In this document: positions 8,935 to 16,578 of the stretch, one piece after another
Position numbering within the stretch: the stretch's first letter is position 1
How the letters are laid out: the number at the start of each line of letters is the position of its first letter
DNA from: Desulfurococcaceae archaeon
Lineage (GTDB): Archaea > Thermoproteota > Thermoprotei_A > Sulfolobales > NBVN01
Length of the DNA: 41,060 nt
Direction: 5' to 3'
NCBI GenBank assembly: GCA_020832985.1
Contig: JAJHRE010000006.1
Location: 1 to 41,060, forward strand
Position numbers and translations under genes: made by a program
The notes under the pieces: model-generated
Seen by the model: the letters and a program-made list of their open reading frames with translations, nothing else
What the model was told of the DNA's origin: nothing
Databases searched by the model: none

Positions 8935-10005
8935 TCATTGATGTCTAAGGCCTCTTAGGGCTATTAGGTATGCTGATGCTGCGTGACGGTCTAGCCTATA
9001 TTTTCTCATCACATCATAATGCTCTCGGGAGTTTGTTGTTCCCTTCGGGTCTACGAGGAATACTCTGAATCCATATTTTAATGCCATTACAACACTGTAC
9101 TGTATTAATTGCTTCTTAGCGAATCGGGTTATCTTCCTATTAGCTATCTTGCTTCTTGTAAACCTCTTTCTTTTGACTGAGAGGAGGTTTTCGAAGACAA
9201 CGATACTAACGCTATGTCTATAGCAATACTCCAGCAGCCTCGCCAGTGCATTAAGTCTCAACGCCTTCGCCTTCCCTCTTGGAAACCCATGGGAGGTCGC
9301 TTCGGGAAACCATGCCGTTCTAGTATCTAGTATTCTTCCATGCTCATCAATAATCACTAGGTTTACCCTGTCGCTGTTCAAGTCGAAGGCGGCAATAAGC
9401 TCTCCCCTAGCCTCCCCCTTCTTGAAGTATTTGAGGTAGAGCTGAATCGGGATTGAGAGGTGTAAGTATATGATACCCTCTCTGAAGACTATTCTAGCTG
9501 TATAGCTCAGCTTCTTCTGCTTTGCAAGGTCTACTAGCTCCCTGAGTAGTGGGAGGTATTTCTCCCCGAACTCGGCTCGTAGCGTTATCCACGAGCTGTC
9601 ATATGGGTATTTGACTTTGACTAAGCATGTATCCTCTAGTCTCACATTTCTATTTCCAAGTCTTGAGGACTCGCCTTCGCTGATGATGAAGAGCTTCCTC
9701 ACCTCTATGTGTAGTGGATTACCACCATTGAATATGCATCCTTCCACCATTGCCTTAGCCGCATTGTACGCTGAGTCAGCGTATGCTTTGTTTAGCATTC
9801 TCCTGAGCTCTCTGAGAATTCTGTCTTCTTCTAATCCCTTAACGATCATTCTAGTGGCTACATGAACAGCTCTCCTGAAATCCCATGCAAGCCTCACTAA
9901 ACGCATATAGTCCTCACTCGAGACTGGGTATACCCTACCAGTAATAGTCACGTAATTTACTATCGAGGACGCATCTACAACACTACTTGTCTGGCACCGT
10001 GACAC
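8935..10005 (-). CDS. tnpB: TnpB/OrfB-family RuvC-like nuclease lacking a recognisable Zn-ribbon
   Basis: RuvC motifs AAFDLNSDRVNLVIID, VVFENLLS, YRLDRHAASAYLIALRG; no CxxC between RuvC-II and -III; GTG start. Confidence 0.8.
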   Translation of the reverse strand: MSRCQTSSVVDASSIVNYVTITGRVYPVSSEDYMRLVRLAWDFRRAVHVATRMIVKGLEEDRILRELRRMLNKAYADSAYNAAKAMVEGCIFNGGNPLHIEVRKLFIISEGESSRLGNRNVRLEDTCLVKVKYPYDSSWITLRAEFGEKYLPLLRELVDLAKQKKLSYTARIVFREGIIYLHLSIPIQLYLKYFKKGEARGELIAAFDLNSDRVNLVIIDEHGRILDTRTAWFPEATSHGFPRGKAKALRLNALARLLEYCYRHSVSIVVFENLLSVKRKRFTRSKIANRKITRFAKKQLIQYSVVMALKYGFRVFLVDPKGTTNSREHYDVMRKYRLDRHAASAYLIALRGLRHQ

Positions 10006-10129
10006 GGACTACCACCAACCTCCTATGTAGATGCCTCATCTTCTCACTCAGCTCCTTAGGTATGTAGATACAGAGAAGTCCGTGACTAGTCTTTGAAATC
10101 CTGGCATGAAACACATACTCCTCCGGCAT
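9983..10129 (-). CDS. Small IS-associated protein, possibly AbrB-like
   Basis: MPEEYVFHARISKTSHGLLCIYIPKELSEKMRHLHRRLVVVRVTVPDK*; overlaps tnpB start by 23 nt. Confidence 0.6.
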   Translation of the reverse strand: MPEEYVFHARISKTSHGLLCIYIPKELSEKMRHLHRRLVVVRVTVPDK

Positions 10130-10156
10130 ATTCCTTCCTCAACAGAATACTACAGA

Positions 10157-10173
10157 AAAGCTTATAAAGCTTT
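10157..10173. promoter_or_regulatory. Symmetric bidirectional TATA-like promoter
   Basis: AAAGCTT-ATA-AAGCTTT; TATA-like in both directions, about 30 nt from the small ORF ATG and about 25-30 nt from the start of the GC-rich segment. Confidence 0.45.
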
Positions 10174-10190
10174 CCATAGTTATTAATTAT

Positions 10191-10345
10191 AGAGTAGGGA
10201 TGAACTCTGTGAGCTAGGTGAGGGGGACTTTTGAGGCCGTCTTCGGCGGAGGGAGTAGGGGATGAACCACTAGGTGACTAGTGACGACCACTCCCGTAGT
10301 ACGGGGCGGCCTCAGAAGAAGCCGTTGAGAAGTAGATGGTGGGGA
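10191..10345 (+). ncRNA. Candidate structured RNA of the TnpB element (strand tentative)
   Basis: GC-rich in AT-rich DNA; nested stems TGAGGCCG/CGGCCTCA (10232-39/10307-14), GGGAGT/ACTCCC (10251-56/10290-95), CACTAG-GTGA-CTAGTG (10268-83) with a GNRA-type loop on +. Confidence 0.45.
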
Positions 10346-10389
10346 GCCTGAAATCAGTGAATATAAATGGCTATGAATCACCATCTACT
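10331..10389. repeat. 11-bp perfect inverted repeat near the element end
   Basis: AGTAGATGGTG (10331-10341) / CACCATCTACT (10379-10389). Confidence 0.7.
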
Positions 10390-10396
10390 GAGAAAC

Positions 10397-10570
10397 GGTA
10401 TAGCTAAAACCCTCGGTGTTAAGGAGTTCATCCTCTGGTGGGATAGTGCATACAAGCTACATGTAGATGGTTTCCACGAAGCTAAGTTAGGTAGTGAAGA
10501 TGTTAAGGAGAGGTATGAATATATAGAGAATATGGTTAACCTAGCTAAGAAGATTATAGGGAAGACATGA
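10397..10570 (+). pseudogene. PaREP1 family protein, 3' half
   Basis: GIAKTLGVKEFILWWDSAYKLHVDGFHEAKLGSEDVKERYEYIENMVNLAKKII, canonical PaREP1 C-terminal half. Confidence 0.7.
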
Positions 10571-10698
10571 TTAACACCTTACTCTAAACATATAATCATT
10601 TAAATAAGTAAAATCCTGCCTAACAATAATACTGTAGATGAAGATATTAAGAAAAGTTTAAGTACATTACATCACGTTCTTTAGTAGAGGTATAGATT

Positions 10699-11121
10699 AT
10701 GGATAGTACTGTAGATCACCTAGCTATAGCTAAGGTATATCTCAATGAAGCGTTTAAACTCCTCGAACGTGGTGATCCTTTCGATGCTGCTGAGAAGGTT
10801 TGGGCAGCTGTTAAACACGCTACAACAGCTTTAACCATGAGTGTTCTGGGAGAGTCAGTACCTCCGAAGGGTATTTCATGGAGATCGTTCGTTAAGGAAG
10901 CATTCATGAAGGTAGGTCTTAATGAGGAAGAAGCATCTAAGTGGGCTTCATACTTCATAGATGTTAGGAAAGGCCTCCACGGAGACTGTTTCTACGGACT
11001 AACATATGAAGAAGAAGAACATAAACCACTAATAGAGAGGGCTAAGGAGTATATAGACCTCATAGATAATATCTTAAAGAAACTTAAGCACCAGCCAGAA
11101 ACAGACCCTAGACCTACATGA
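10699..11121 (+). CDS. PaREP1/HEPN family protein
   Basis: AKVYLNEAFKLLERGDPFDAAEKVWAAVKHATTAL...VRKGLHGDCFYG. Confidence 0.7.
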   Translation: MDSTVDHLAIAKVYLNEAFKLLERGDPFDAAEKVWAAVKHATTALTMSVLGESVPPKGISWRSFVKEAFMKVGLNEEEASKWASYFIDVRKGLHGDCFYGLTYEEEEHKPLIERAKEYIDLIDNILKKLKHQPETDPRPT

Positions 11122-11190
11122 GCGGGTTAAGGAATGAGCTTGTGAAGAGTGCGTAGGGTTAGCATTGGAAGCGCTTTCAGCAAGTAACCC

Positions 11191-11937
11191 TTACTCCTTC
11201 CTCTGCACTAATTTGTTATAGAACTTGTAGACTACCTGTTTTGCTTGGTCTAGGAGCTTTAAAGCCTCAGTCCAGAAGATGTTGAATGTATCCCTATTTA
11301 AGCCTCCTTCATAGAAGTATCTGTGAAGTACCTCACCAGTTTTTAGAAGATCGTAGAAGAGCTTCCTATACCTCTCCTCAATATTGTAAGTAACATAATT
11401 GTAGAGCTTATCATGATCCCAATGAGCGATGAATGCACCCTTCAGTGATGCATGAAGTTTCATCAGAGCTGTTATAGCTCCCCAAAGCTTTTCAGCAGAT
11501 TGTTGAGGATCTTTATTAACTAGTTCTAGGGCTTCGCTATAGTACTTCTCAAACATGTTCTTATACCTATCAATCCTCTCACTAGGATTTCCCCACACAT
11601 TCTTCAAATCATCGACAACATCCTCATCACTCCAACCAGTAGCTTTCACCAACTCACTCAAATTACTCTTATCAACTTCATCTAGAGGCTTCCCCTCAAC
11701 AAGTTTTTCCGCTAAGGGAACCAGCTCTGGAAACTCGTGGAGGGATTCTGAAGACGCTGTGATGGCGTGATCGACCTTCATCATCCCATAAGAATGTTCG
11801 TAGTGTTTAACACCCTCAACACTACCGTGTCGCGTTAATATAGAGATAATAAGTGTTTCAGACCCTTTAACTAAAGTAGAGCTAGAAGTACTATACGGTT
11901 GAGTAGTTAATAACGTTAAATCAGAGTCTTTGAGCAC
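11191..11937 (-). CDS. PaREP1-domain protein with N-terminal extension
   Basis: YYSEALELVNKDPQQSAEKLWGAITALMKLHASLKG...LFYDLLKTGEVLHRYFYEGGLN. Confidence 0.7.
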   Translation of the reverse strand: MLKDSDLTLLTTQPYSTSSSTLVKGSETLIISILTRHGSVEGVKHYEHSYGMMKVDHAITASSESLHEFPELVPLAEKLVEGKPLDEVDKSNLSELVKATGWSDEDVVDDLKNVWGNPSERIDRYKNMFEKYYSEALELVNKDPQQSAEKLWGAITALMKLHASLKGAFIAHWDHDKLYNYVTYNIEERYRKLFYDLLKTGEVLHRYFYEGGLNRDTFNIFWTEALKLLDQAKQVVYKFYNKLVQRKE

Positions 11938-11982
11938 TGCCGACTCTTCACTAGGCTTATGTGAGTATGGATCTGAACCTGC

Positions 11983-12415
11983 CTACTTCTTTGGTTTCCA
12001 AGACACCTTATATATCCATGAGACCCAGTAGACGGGTTCGTTGAAGGGGGACCTATACAGTGTATTTCTAGAGGCCATAACAGCCTCCGCAACAACTCTA
12101 ACCACGAACTCTCCCCTAGAGCTCTGTACAACCTCCCAGGCTTCTGCAGGTTGTTGTTCAACGATATCTAGTAACTCCCAACCATCTTTTGGAGGTTCTG
12201 GAGGAATCAGAGGCTTATCTGCGGTAAGCTTCTTAACCTCCTCGGGGACGCTCTCAACAGCTACCCCACCAATAACCTTGACATCGAAGCTCACATCACC
12301 GAAAGGTGAAAAACCCGGACTCCCTAACATCAACAACCAGGATCTTAAGCTTCAGGACAGCTCCATCGGAAAGCTTGATCCTCCCAACACCAACAGGACT
12401 AGGAGCCACGCCCAC
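11983..12415 (-). pseudogene. Conserved hypothetical split by a homopolymer frameshift
   Basis: GTG-initiated frame MGVAPSPVGVGRIKLSDGAVLKLKILVVDVRESGF continues as SPFGDVSFDVKVIGGV... only after losing one T in the T5 run (A5 on + at 12309-12313). Confidence 0.55.
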
Positions 12416-12666
12416 AACTCATCACTCTCCAGAACTAGACTTTCTAAGCCGTGATATAAGTTTTCACAGAGATCTTCGAGGACTTTCTTAGTAACATTAA
12501 TGTTTTTCGTAGATCTCTTCCTCAATATAGCGTGGTAAATAGCATAAAGCTTTTGGAACCTGCTACTATGGTCTTCTCCTTAATGTTGAGGTTCTCAGCC
12601 ATGTAAAGGAATGTAGGGGTCTACGCAATTATCTGGGTTTTGAAGAAGAGCGGAGTTCACAACGTT

Positions 12667-13083
12667 TTACTCGTTAATCGGGTCGTGGCTGAGTAGAGTG
12701 TCCAGTGGTGTTACGTTAATGTATTTCTGTGCCTTACTCATTAGCTTTCTATCTTCTGTCACTAGTGTTAACCCGTATTTCTGGGCTAGGACTATGTATG
12801 AGGCGTCGTATGCTGTTAACCCGAGTTCTACGGACATCCTTAACACCTCTTTCTCTAGATTTGAAATGTTCAGAATCCTCATGTATCTAATCACATCTAC
12901 AACTATATCAACTAGTTGAAGGACTTTGTCTATGGAGGTGAATTTGAGTAGGTATGCCTCTCTCCATAAGGCATTTACAACCTCATAGATTGTAAGCCAT
13001 TGGATGGAGTTATCTACGAGTACTTCAGGTTTACCGAGTTTAAGGGCTTTAATGAAGGATGAAGCATCAAAGAGACACCTCAA
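12667..13083 (-). CDS. vapC: VapC PIN-domain toxin
   Basis: RCLFDASSFIKALKLGKPEVL...LGLTAYDASYIVLAQKYGLTLVTEDRKL. Confidence 0.85.
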   Translation of the reverse strand: MRCLFDASSFIKALKLGKPEVLVDNSIQWLTIYEVVNALWREAYLLKFTSIDKVLQLVDIVVDVIRYMRILNISNLEKEVLRMSVELGLTAYDASYIVLAQKYGLTLVTEDRKLMSKAQKYINVTPLDTLLSHDPINE

Positions 13084-13089
13084 TAGAAT

Positions 13090-13320
13090 TCACCTACCCT
13101 CCCTATCCTCTCTAACACTCTTCACAACCCTATCAATGTCTATCAGATCTAGAAAGTCCTTGACGTTCTCAAGCCTCCTCCTAATAAGCTCTAGCTCCCT
13201 CCTCTTAACCTCCTCCTCAACAGCCCTCCTAACAACCTCTGCTACGTTTACACCTAGAGCTCTAGCCCTCTCAACAAGATCCCTCCTAACCTTAACAGAT
13301 ACGGTCACGTAAGTCCCCAC
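13090..13320 (-). CDS. vapB: VapB antitoxin
   Basis: VTVSVKVRRDLVERARALGVNVAEVVRRAVEEEVKRRE...SVREDREGR, directly upstream of vapC. Confidence 0.85.
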   Translation of the reverse strand: MGTYVTVSVKVRRDLVERARALGVNVAEVVRRAVEEEVKRRELELIRRRLENVKDFLDLIDIDRVVKSVREDREGR

Positions 13321-13435
13321 AATACACCACTACAAAAGTAGACTACCCATAAAGGTAATAAACCTTACGTTCTACCATGGACTACCACAAAGGTTTACTG
13401 AGCAAGTAGGAGGGATGAGGTAGGCTTTCTAATCA

Positions 13436-13500
13436 CTCAAGGTATCTGTAGCCCTCGTATCAGCAAGAACCTTAACAGATCCCTCAACCCTACCAATCCC
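13436..13500 (-). pseudogene. Aspartyl protease N-terminal relic, catalytic motif altered
   Basis: Minus strand GIGRVEGSVKVLADTRATDT (DTGAT to DTRAT). Confidence 0.55.
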
Positions 13501-13668
13501 TCACTCCAACCTAGATATCCCATCCTCTAAGCTACCGCTACTCATACTAGTCGAACCCTATAAACCCTAGACACATTTAAGATGTGTTTTACTAATTAAC
13601 ATACCTTACCAGAGCTTAAAGCAGACGTCTTTATGTTGAGTATCAAGAGTAAGAACTAAAGTTATTCT

Positions 13669-13968
13669 CTAGAACAGAAGTGCTACACCCTCTTTAAGCC
13701 TGCCTGTTACCGGGTCTACCTCTAGGCGAAGTAGCTCAAGCGCCGTAACACCTATAAGCGTAATACTTATCTCATCTGATATTAGCATTGATATGGTCCT
13801 CCTCCTACCCATGATCTCCACAACACCTATACACTCATCAAGCTCTACAGAACCCCTAGCTGTTAACACAACGCTCTTACCTGTTACAGGTAGCTGGAGC
13901 TCCTCAGCAACCTTCCTAGGGATCACGGTATCCGTAGCCCCAGTATCAACAAGGGCCTTGACAGACAA
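13669..13968 (-). CDS. Clan AA aspartyl protease family protein
   Basis: SVKALVDTGATDTVIPRKVAEELQLPVTGK...GVTALELLRLEVDPVTGRLKEG; homologous frame extends to about 14029 (GELGIGHVWVEAVIANPFTGKSL). Confidence 0.8.
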   Translation of the reverse strand: MSVKALVDTGATDTVIPRKVAEELQLPVTGKSVVLTARGSVELDECIGVVEIMGRRRTISMLISDEISITLIGVTALELLRLEVDPVTGRLKEGVALLF

Positions 13969-14184
13969 GCTCTTACCTGTAAACGGGTTCGCAATAACAG
14001 CCTCGACCCAGACATGTCCTATTCCTAGCTCACCTCACTATCTAGGAATTCTAGTCATTCTTTAAACCTTACCATTTTCAGCACTACTACAAAATTTGTT
14101 CTACCTTAGCAAAGGTTAGGGTTATTAGGGTGGTTTTAACTTCTAATCTGTTCTCTACACTACTTTCTTATCTTGTTTCTCTGT

Positions 14185-15255
14185 CTAGAGTGCAACTGCT
14201 TCTCTACCTATGAGTTCTATTAGCCTGTTAATACAATCGGTGGTCTTACAGAACACTCCAACATTTCCAACACGTACTTTGTTTAACCTCTTCTTCAGCA
14301 CCGCGTACCCAGCCACCATCTCGTCAAGGGTTGGAGATCTCAAGTATAATAACTTGAACTCTGGGAAGAAGGCTAACAACATGACTGGTACGTCCTTATC
14401 CACCCCTGCGAGGAGTTCTGCAAACTTCTCTAACTGGTCTACTTCGACGAGACCTGGTATGTATAGGAGTACTACCTCTAACACGACCCCCATATCATGT
14501 ATCATAGCTGGTAGTTCGAGGACCCACTTATTAGTAGTACCACAGAGGTATCTATAGGTCTCTTCGTAGTAAGCCTTCATATCTAACCATATTGAGTCTA
14601 AGCCAGCTTCGTAGAGAGTCTCAAGATTCCTCGGTGTTAACCCATACCCATTAGTCTCTATATGGACCCACATATCAGGAGCTTCCCTCTTAATCAACTT
14701 AAACACCTTGACGTAGAATACTGGTTGACAGTAGAGGTCACCACCAGTGAATGAGACTATATTCCTAGCTGGTCCATAACCCTGTGGAGACCACATAACC
14801 TTATCTAACGTAAGCTTCCCCGGACAGTAAGGCCCTTTAGACCCTGTCAAGATGCACATACCACAGTGAGCACAGAGGTCTGAAGCATGCCACATAGTCG
14901 CTCTCTCCCTAGACTCCCAAACAGTTACCCTCTCACGATACTTCAAGACCTCCTTAACCAGCTCTTCAGGACTATACCAATACCCTCTCGCTATCTGAGC
15001 GAAGTACCAGCTATGACATTTCAAGCAATTATGGTTACAACTACTCTGATAGATCGAGAGGTAGTCCTCAGGTCTAGAGAGTACTATGTCGTATATGAGT
15101 CTGTAGACCTCATCTCCTCGAACCCTCAACCCAGCCCTACATGGTAGTGTTAAGGCATTACCGACCTCTGTGAGACAACCACATGGTTCATACCCTTGAA
15201 CTCTCAACATGCAACTCAACATCTCCAACTCCCAACCTACATCAACCCTACACAC
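14185..15255 (-). CDS. Radical SAM protein, pyruvate formate-lyase activase-like
   Basis: SSCNHNCLKCHSW (CxxxCxxC), VSFTGGDLYCQP, extra Cys cluster CAHCGMC...YC. Confidence 0.8.
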   Translation of the reverse strand: MCRVDVGWELEMLSCMLRVQGYEPCGCLTEVGNALTLPCRAGLRVRGDEVYRLIYDIVLSRPEDYLSIYQSSCNHNCLKCHSWYFAQIARGYWYSPEELVKEVLKYRERVTVWESRERATMWHASDLCAHCGMCILTGSKGPYCPGKLTLDKVMWSPQGYGPARNIVSFTGGDLYCQPVFYVKVFKLIKREAPDMWVHIETNGYGLTPRNLETLYEAGLDSIWLDMKAYYEETYRYLCGTTNKWVLELPAMIHDMGVVLEVVLLYIPGLVEVDQLEKFAELLAGVDKDVPVMLLAFFPEFKLLYLRSPTLDEMVAGYAVLKKRLNKVRVGNVGVFCKTTDCINRLIELIGREAVAL

Positions 15256-15319
15256 CTTACATTTCTAAGGGTTCTATAGACACTTTAAGCCTATTCAGGG
15301 TAGAGAGAAGACCCATTAT

Positions 15320-15712
15320 TCAACTTATTGTTCTACTTTCTACTCCTAGCTGTTTAGATTTGCTGAGTAATTCTCTGTCTTCAGTTATCAACACCCCTCC
15401 TAACTTCTTGGCTGTATATAGGTATGCTGCATCATATACTGTAAGTCCGTGTTGACGTGCTGTCTCGTATATTTCTCGCATCTCTCTAATATCCGTACTT
15501 AATACCTTAATTTTACTCAAGATCCTCTCAGCATAACTGACAACCCTAGACACCTCTTCATCTCTAAGTAGACCTCTTCTGCTTAAGACTAGGATAGCGT
15601 TGAATGTCTCGTACTTCGCTAGGTCTATAGTGGTAGGGTTTTGTGGAGGTTTTAAACCACGGGTTAAACACATCTTAACAATGCTAGATGCGTCTAAAAC
15701 GTGAATTTGTAT
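15320..15712 (-). CDS. VapC-like PIN protein, start unclear (listed ORF 15320-15673)
   Basis: Upstream in-frame IQIHVLDASSIVK holds the first PIN Asp; YDAAYLYTAKKLGGVLITEDRELLSK. Confidence 0.65.
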   Translation of the reverse strand: MQIHVLDASSIVKMCLTRGLKPPQNPTTIDLAKYETFNAILVLSRRGLLRDEEVSRVVSYAERILSKIKVLSTDIREMREIYETARQHGLTVYDAAYLYTAKKLGGVLITEDRELLSKSKQLGVESRTIS

Positions 15713-15722
15713 GGCCGTAACT

Positions 15723-16262
15723 TCACACCTCTCTCGATAATCTGATACTCCTCATCAACTCGCTGAAGTCTATAGACTTAGCCCTCTCAGCTATACTCCT
15801 CCATAATCTAACGTCTGATAAAACCTCATTATACCAAGCCTTAAACCACCCCTCAAATTCCTCAATATCCTCAAACTTTAATGCGAAATCCACTAGTACC
15901 TCTTTAACATCCTGAAGTAACTCCTCAATCTTACGCTTCTCCTCAACAAAAGGCGTAAGCTCTACCTCTCCAACCTTATGCCTACTGATATAGTGTTCTA
16001 GCAGTCTTTCGAATTCGTCGAGGTTAACCCTTCCATCCCTCACACATTGGTTAATCACGGCATCAACCAGTGAGTAGAAGTCTTGGATTGGTAAGTCAGG
16101 CTTCAACCGTCTTGCTATACTTAACCCTCTCTTAACAACATTAATCATATCAATGGATTTCAGATTATACTTCCCCCGGAGCATCCTCAAAAAATCCTGA
16201 TATCCTGGTAAGGTACTGAGCTTAGCTGGACTAACATCCGACACTACGGAAAGATGTGACAT
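15723..16262 (-). CDS. Hypothetical protein, candidate atypical antitoxin
   Basis: 179-aa helical protein directly upstream of PIN gene; tail AKSIDFSELMRSIRLSREV resembles VapB C-termini. Confidence 0.5.
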   Translation of the reverse strand: MSHLSVVSDVSPAKLSTLPGYQDFLRMLRGKYNLKSIDMINVVKRGLSIARRLKPDLPIQDFYSLVDAVINQCVRDGRVNLDEFERLLEHYISRHKVGEVELTPFVEEKRKIEELLQDVKEVLVDFALKFEDIEEFEGWFKAWYNEVLSDVRLWRSIAERAKSIDFSELMRSIRLSREV

Positions 16263-16405
16263 GCCCTATCCACGTTTCGTATATGACGTCAGAACTTAAA
16301 ACGTTTTCGACTAAACGTGACATAACATGATGACGTATCTCCACGAACGTCTCCTTCTGTCAACGACCCGTTGGATAGAACGAAGGAAGTGTCGAGTGCG
16401 TTTCA

Positions 16406-16446
16406 CCTCTAACGGTACTTGATGATGTTTGTGATTCTGTTAGAGG
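16406..16446. repeat. Inverted repeat
   Basis: CCTCTAAC (16406-16413) / GTTAGAGG (16439-16446). Confidence 0.6.
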
Positions 16447-16455
16447 GGTTGGGCC

Positions 16456-16560
16456 TCAATGTGGGCTCATCAGCTTCACCCACACCTCATGGGCCTCAGT
16501 CGAGCCTAACGCCACAGGACTCCCATCTGAGGGTGTAGGTTCATCACCACTTAGCACATC
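16456..16560 (-). pseudogene. Possible TnpB C-terminal tail relic
   Basis: GC-rich patch; minus frame SGDEPTPSDGSPVALGSTEAHEVWVKLMSPH* has the Gly/Pro-rich tail character of archaeal TnpB proteins; hairpin just beyond the stop. Confidence 0.3.
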
Positions 16561-16578
16561 TCACCGCAGTGCGGGTCA

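Larger units (their letters stand above)
8897..10396 (-). mobile_element. TnpB-only IS200/IS605-like element (boundaries approximate)
   Basis: Lies between the two halves of a PaREP1 reading frame; contains tnpB, small ORF, subterminal inverted repeats; no tnpA. Confidence 0.7.

Noticed and set aside
11555-12491. ORFs 11555, 11916, 12041 and 12306
   Set aside because: Antisense or shifted frames relative to the PaREP1 fusion and the 11983-12415 gene; Ser/Thr-rich composition without family resemblance
13004-14557. Ser/Thr/Leu-rich + strand ORFs (13004-13312, 13793-14065, 14210-14557)
   Set aside because: Antisense shadows of vapB, aspartyl protease and radical SAM genes
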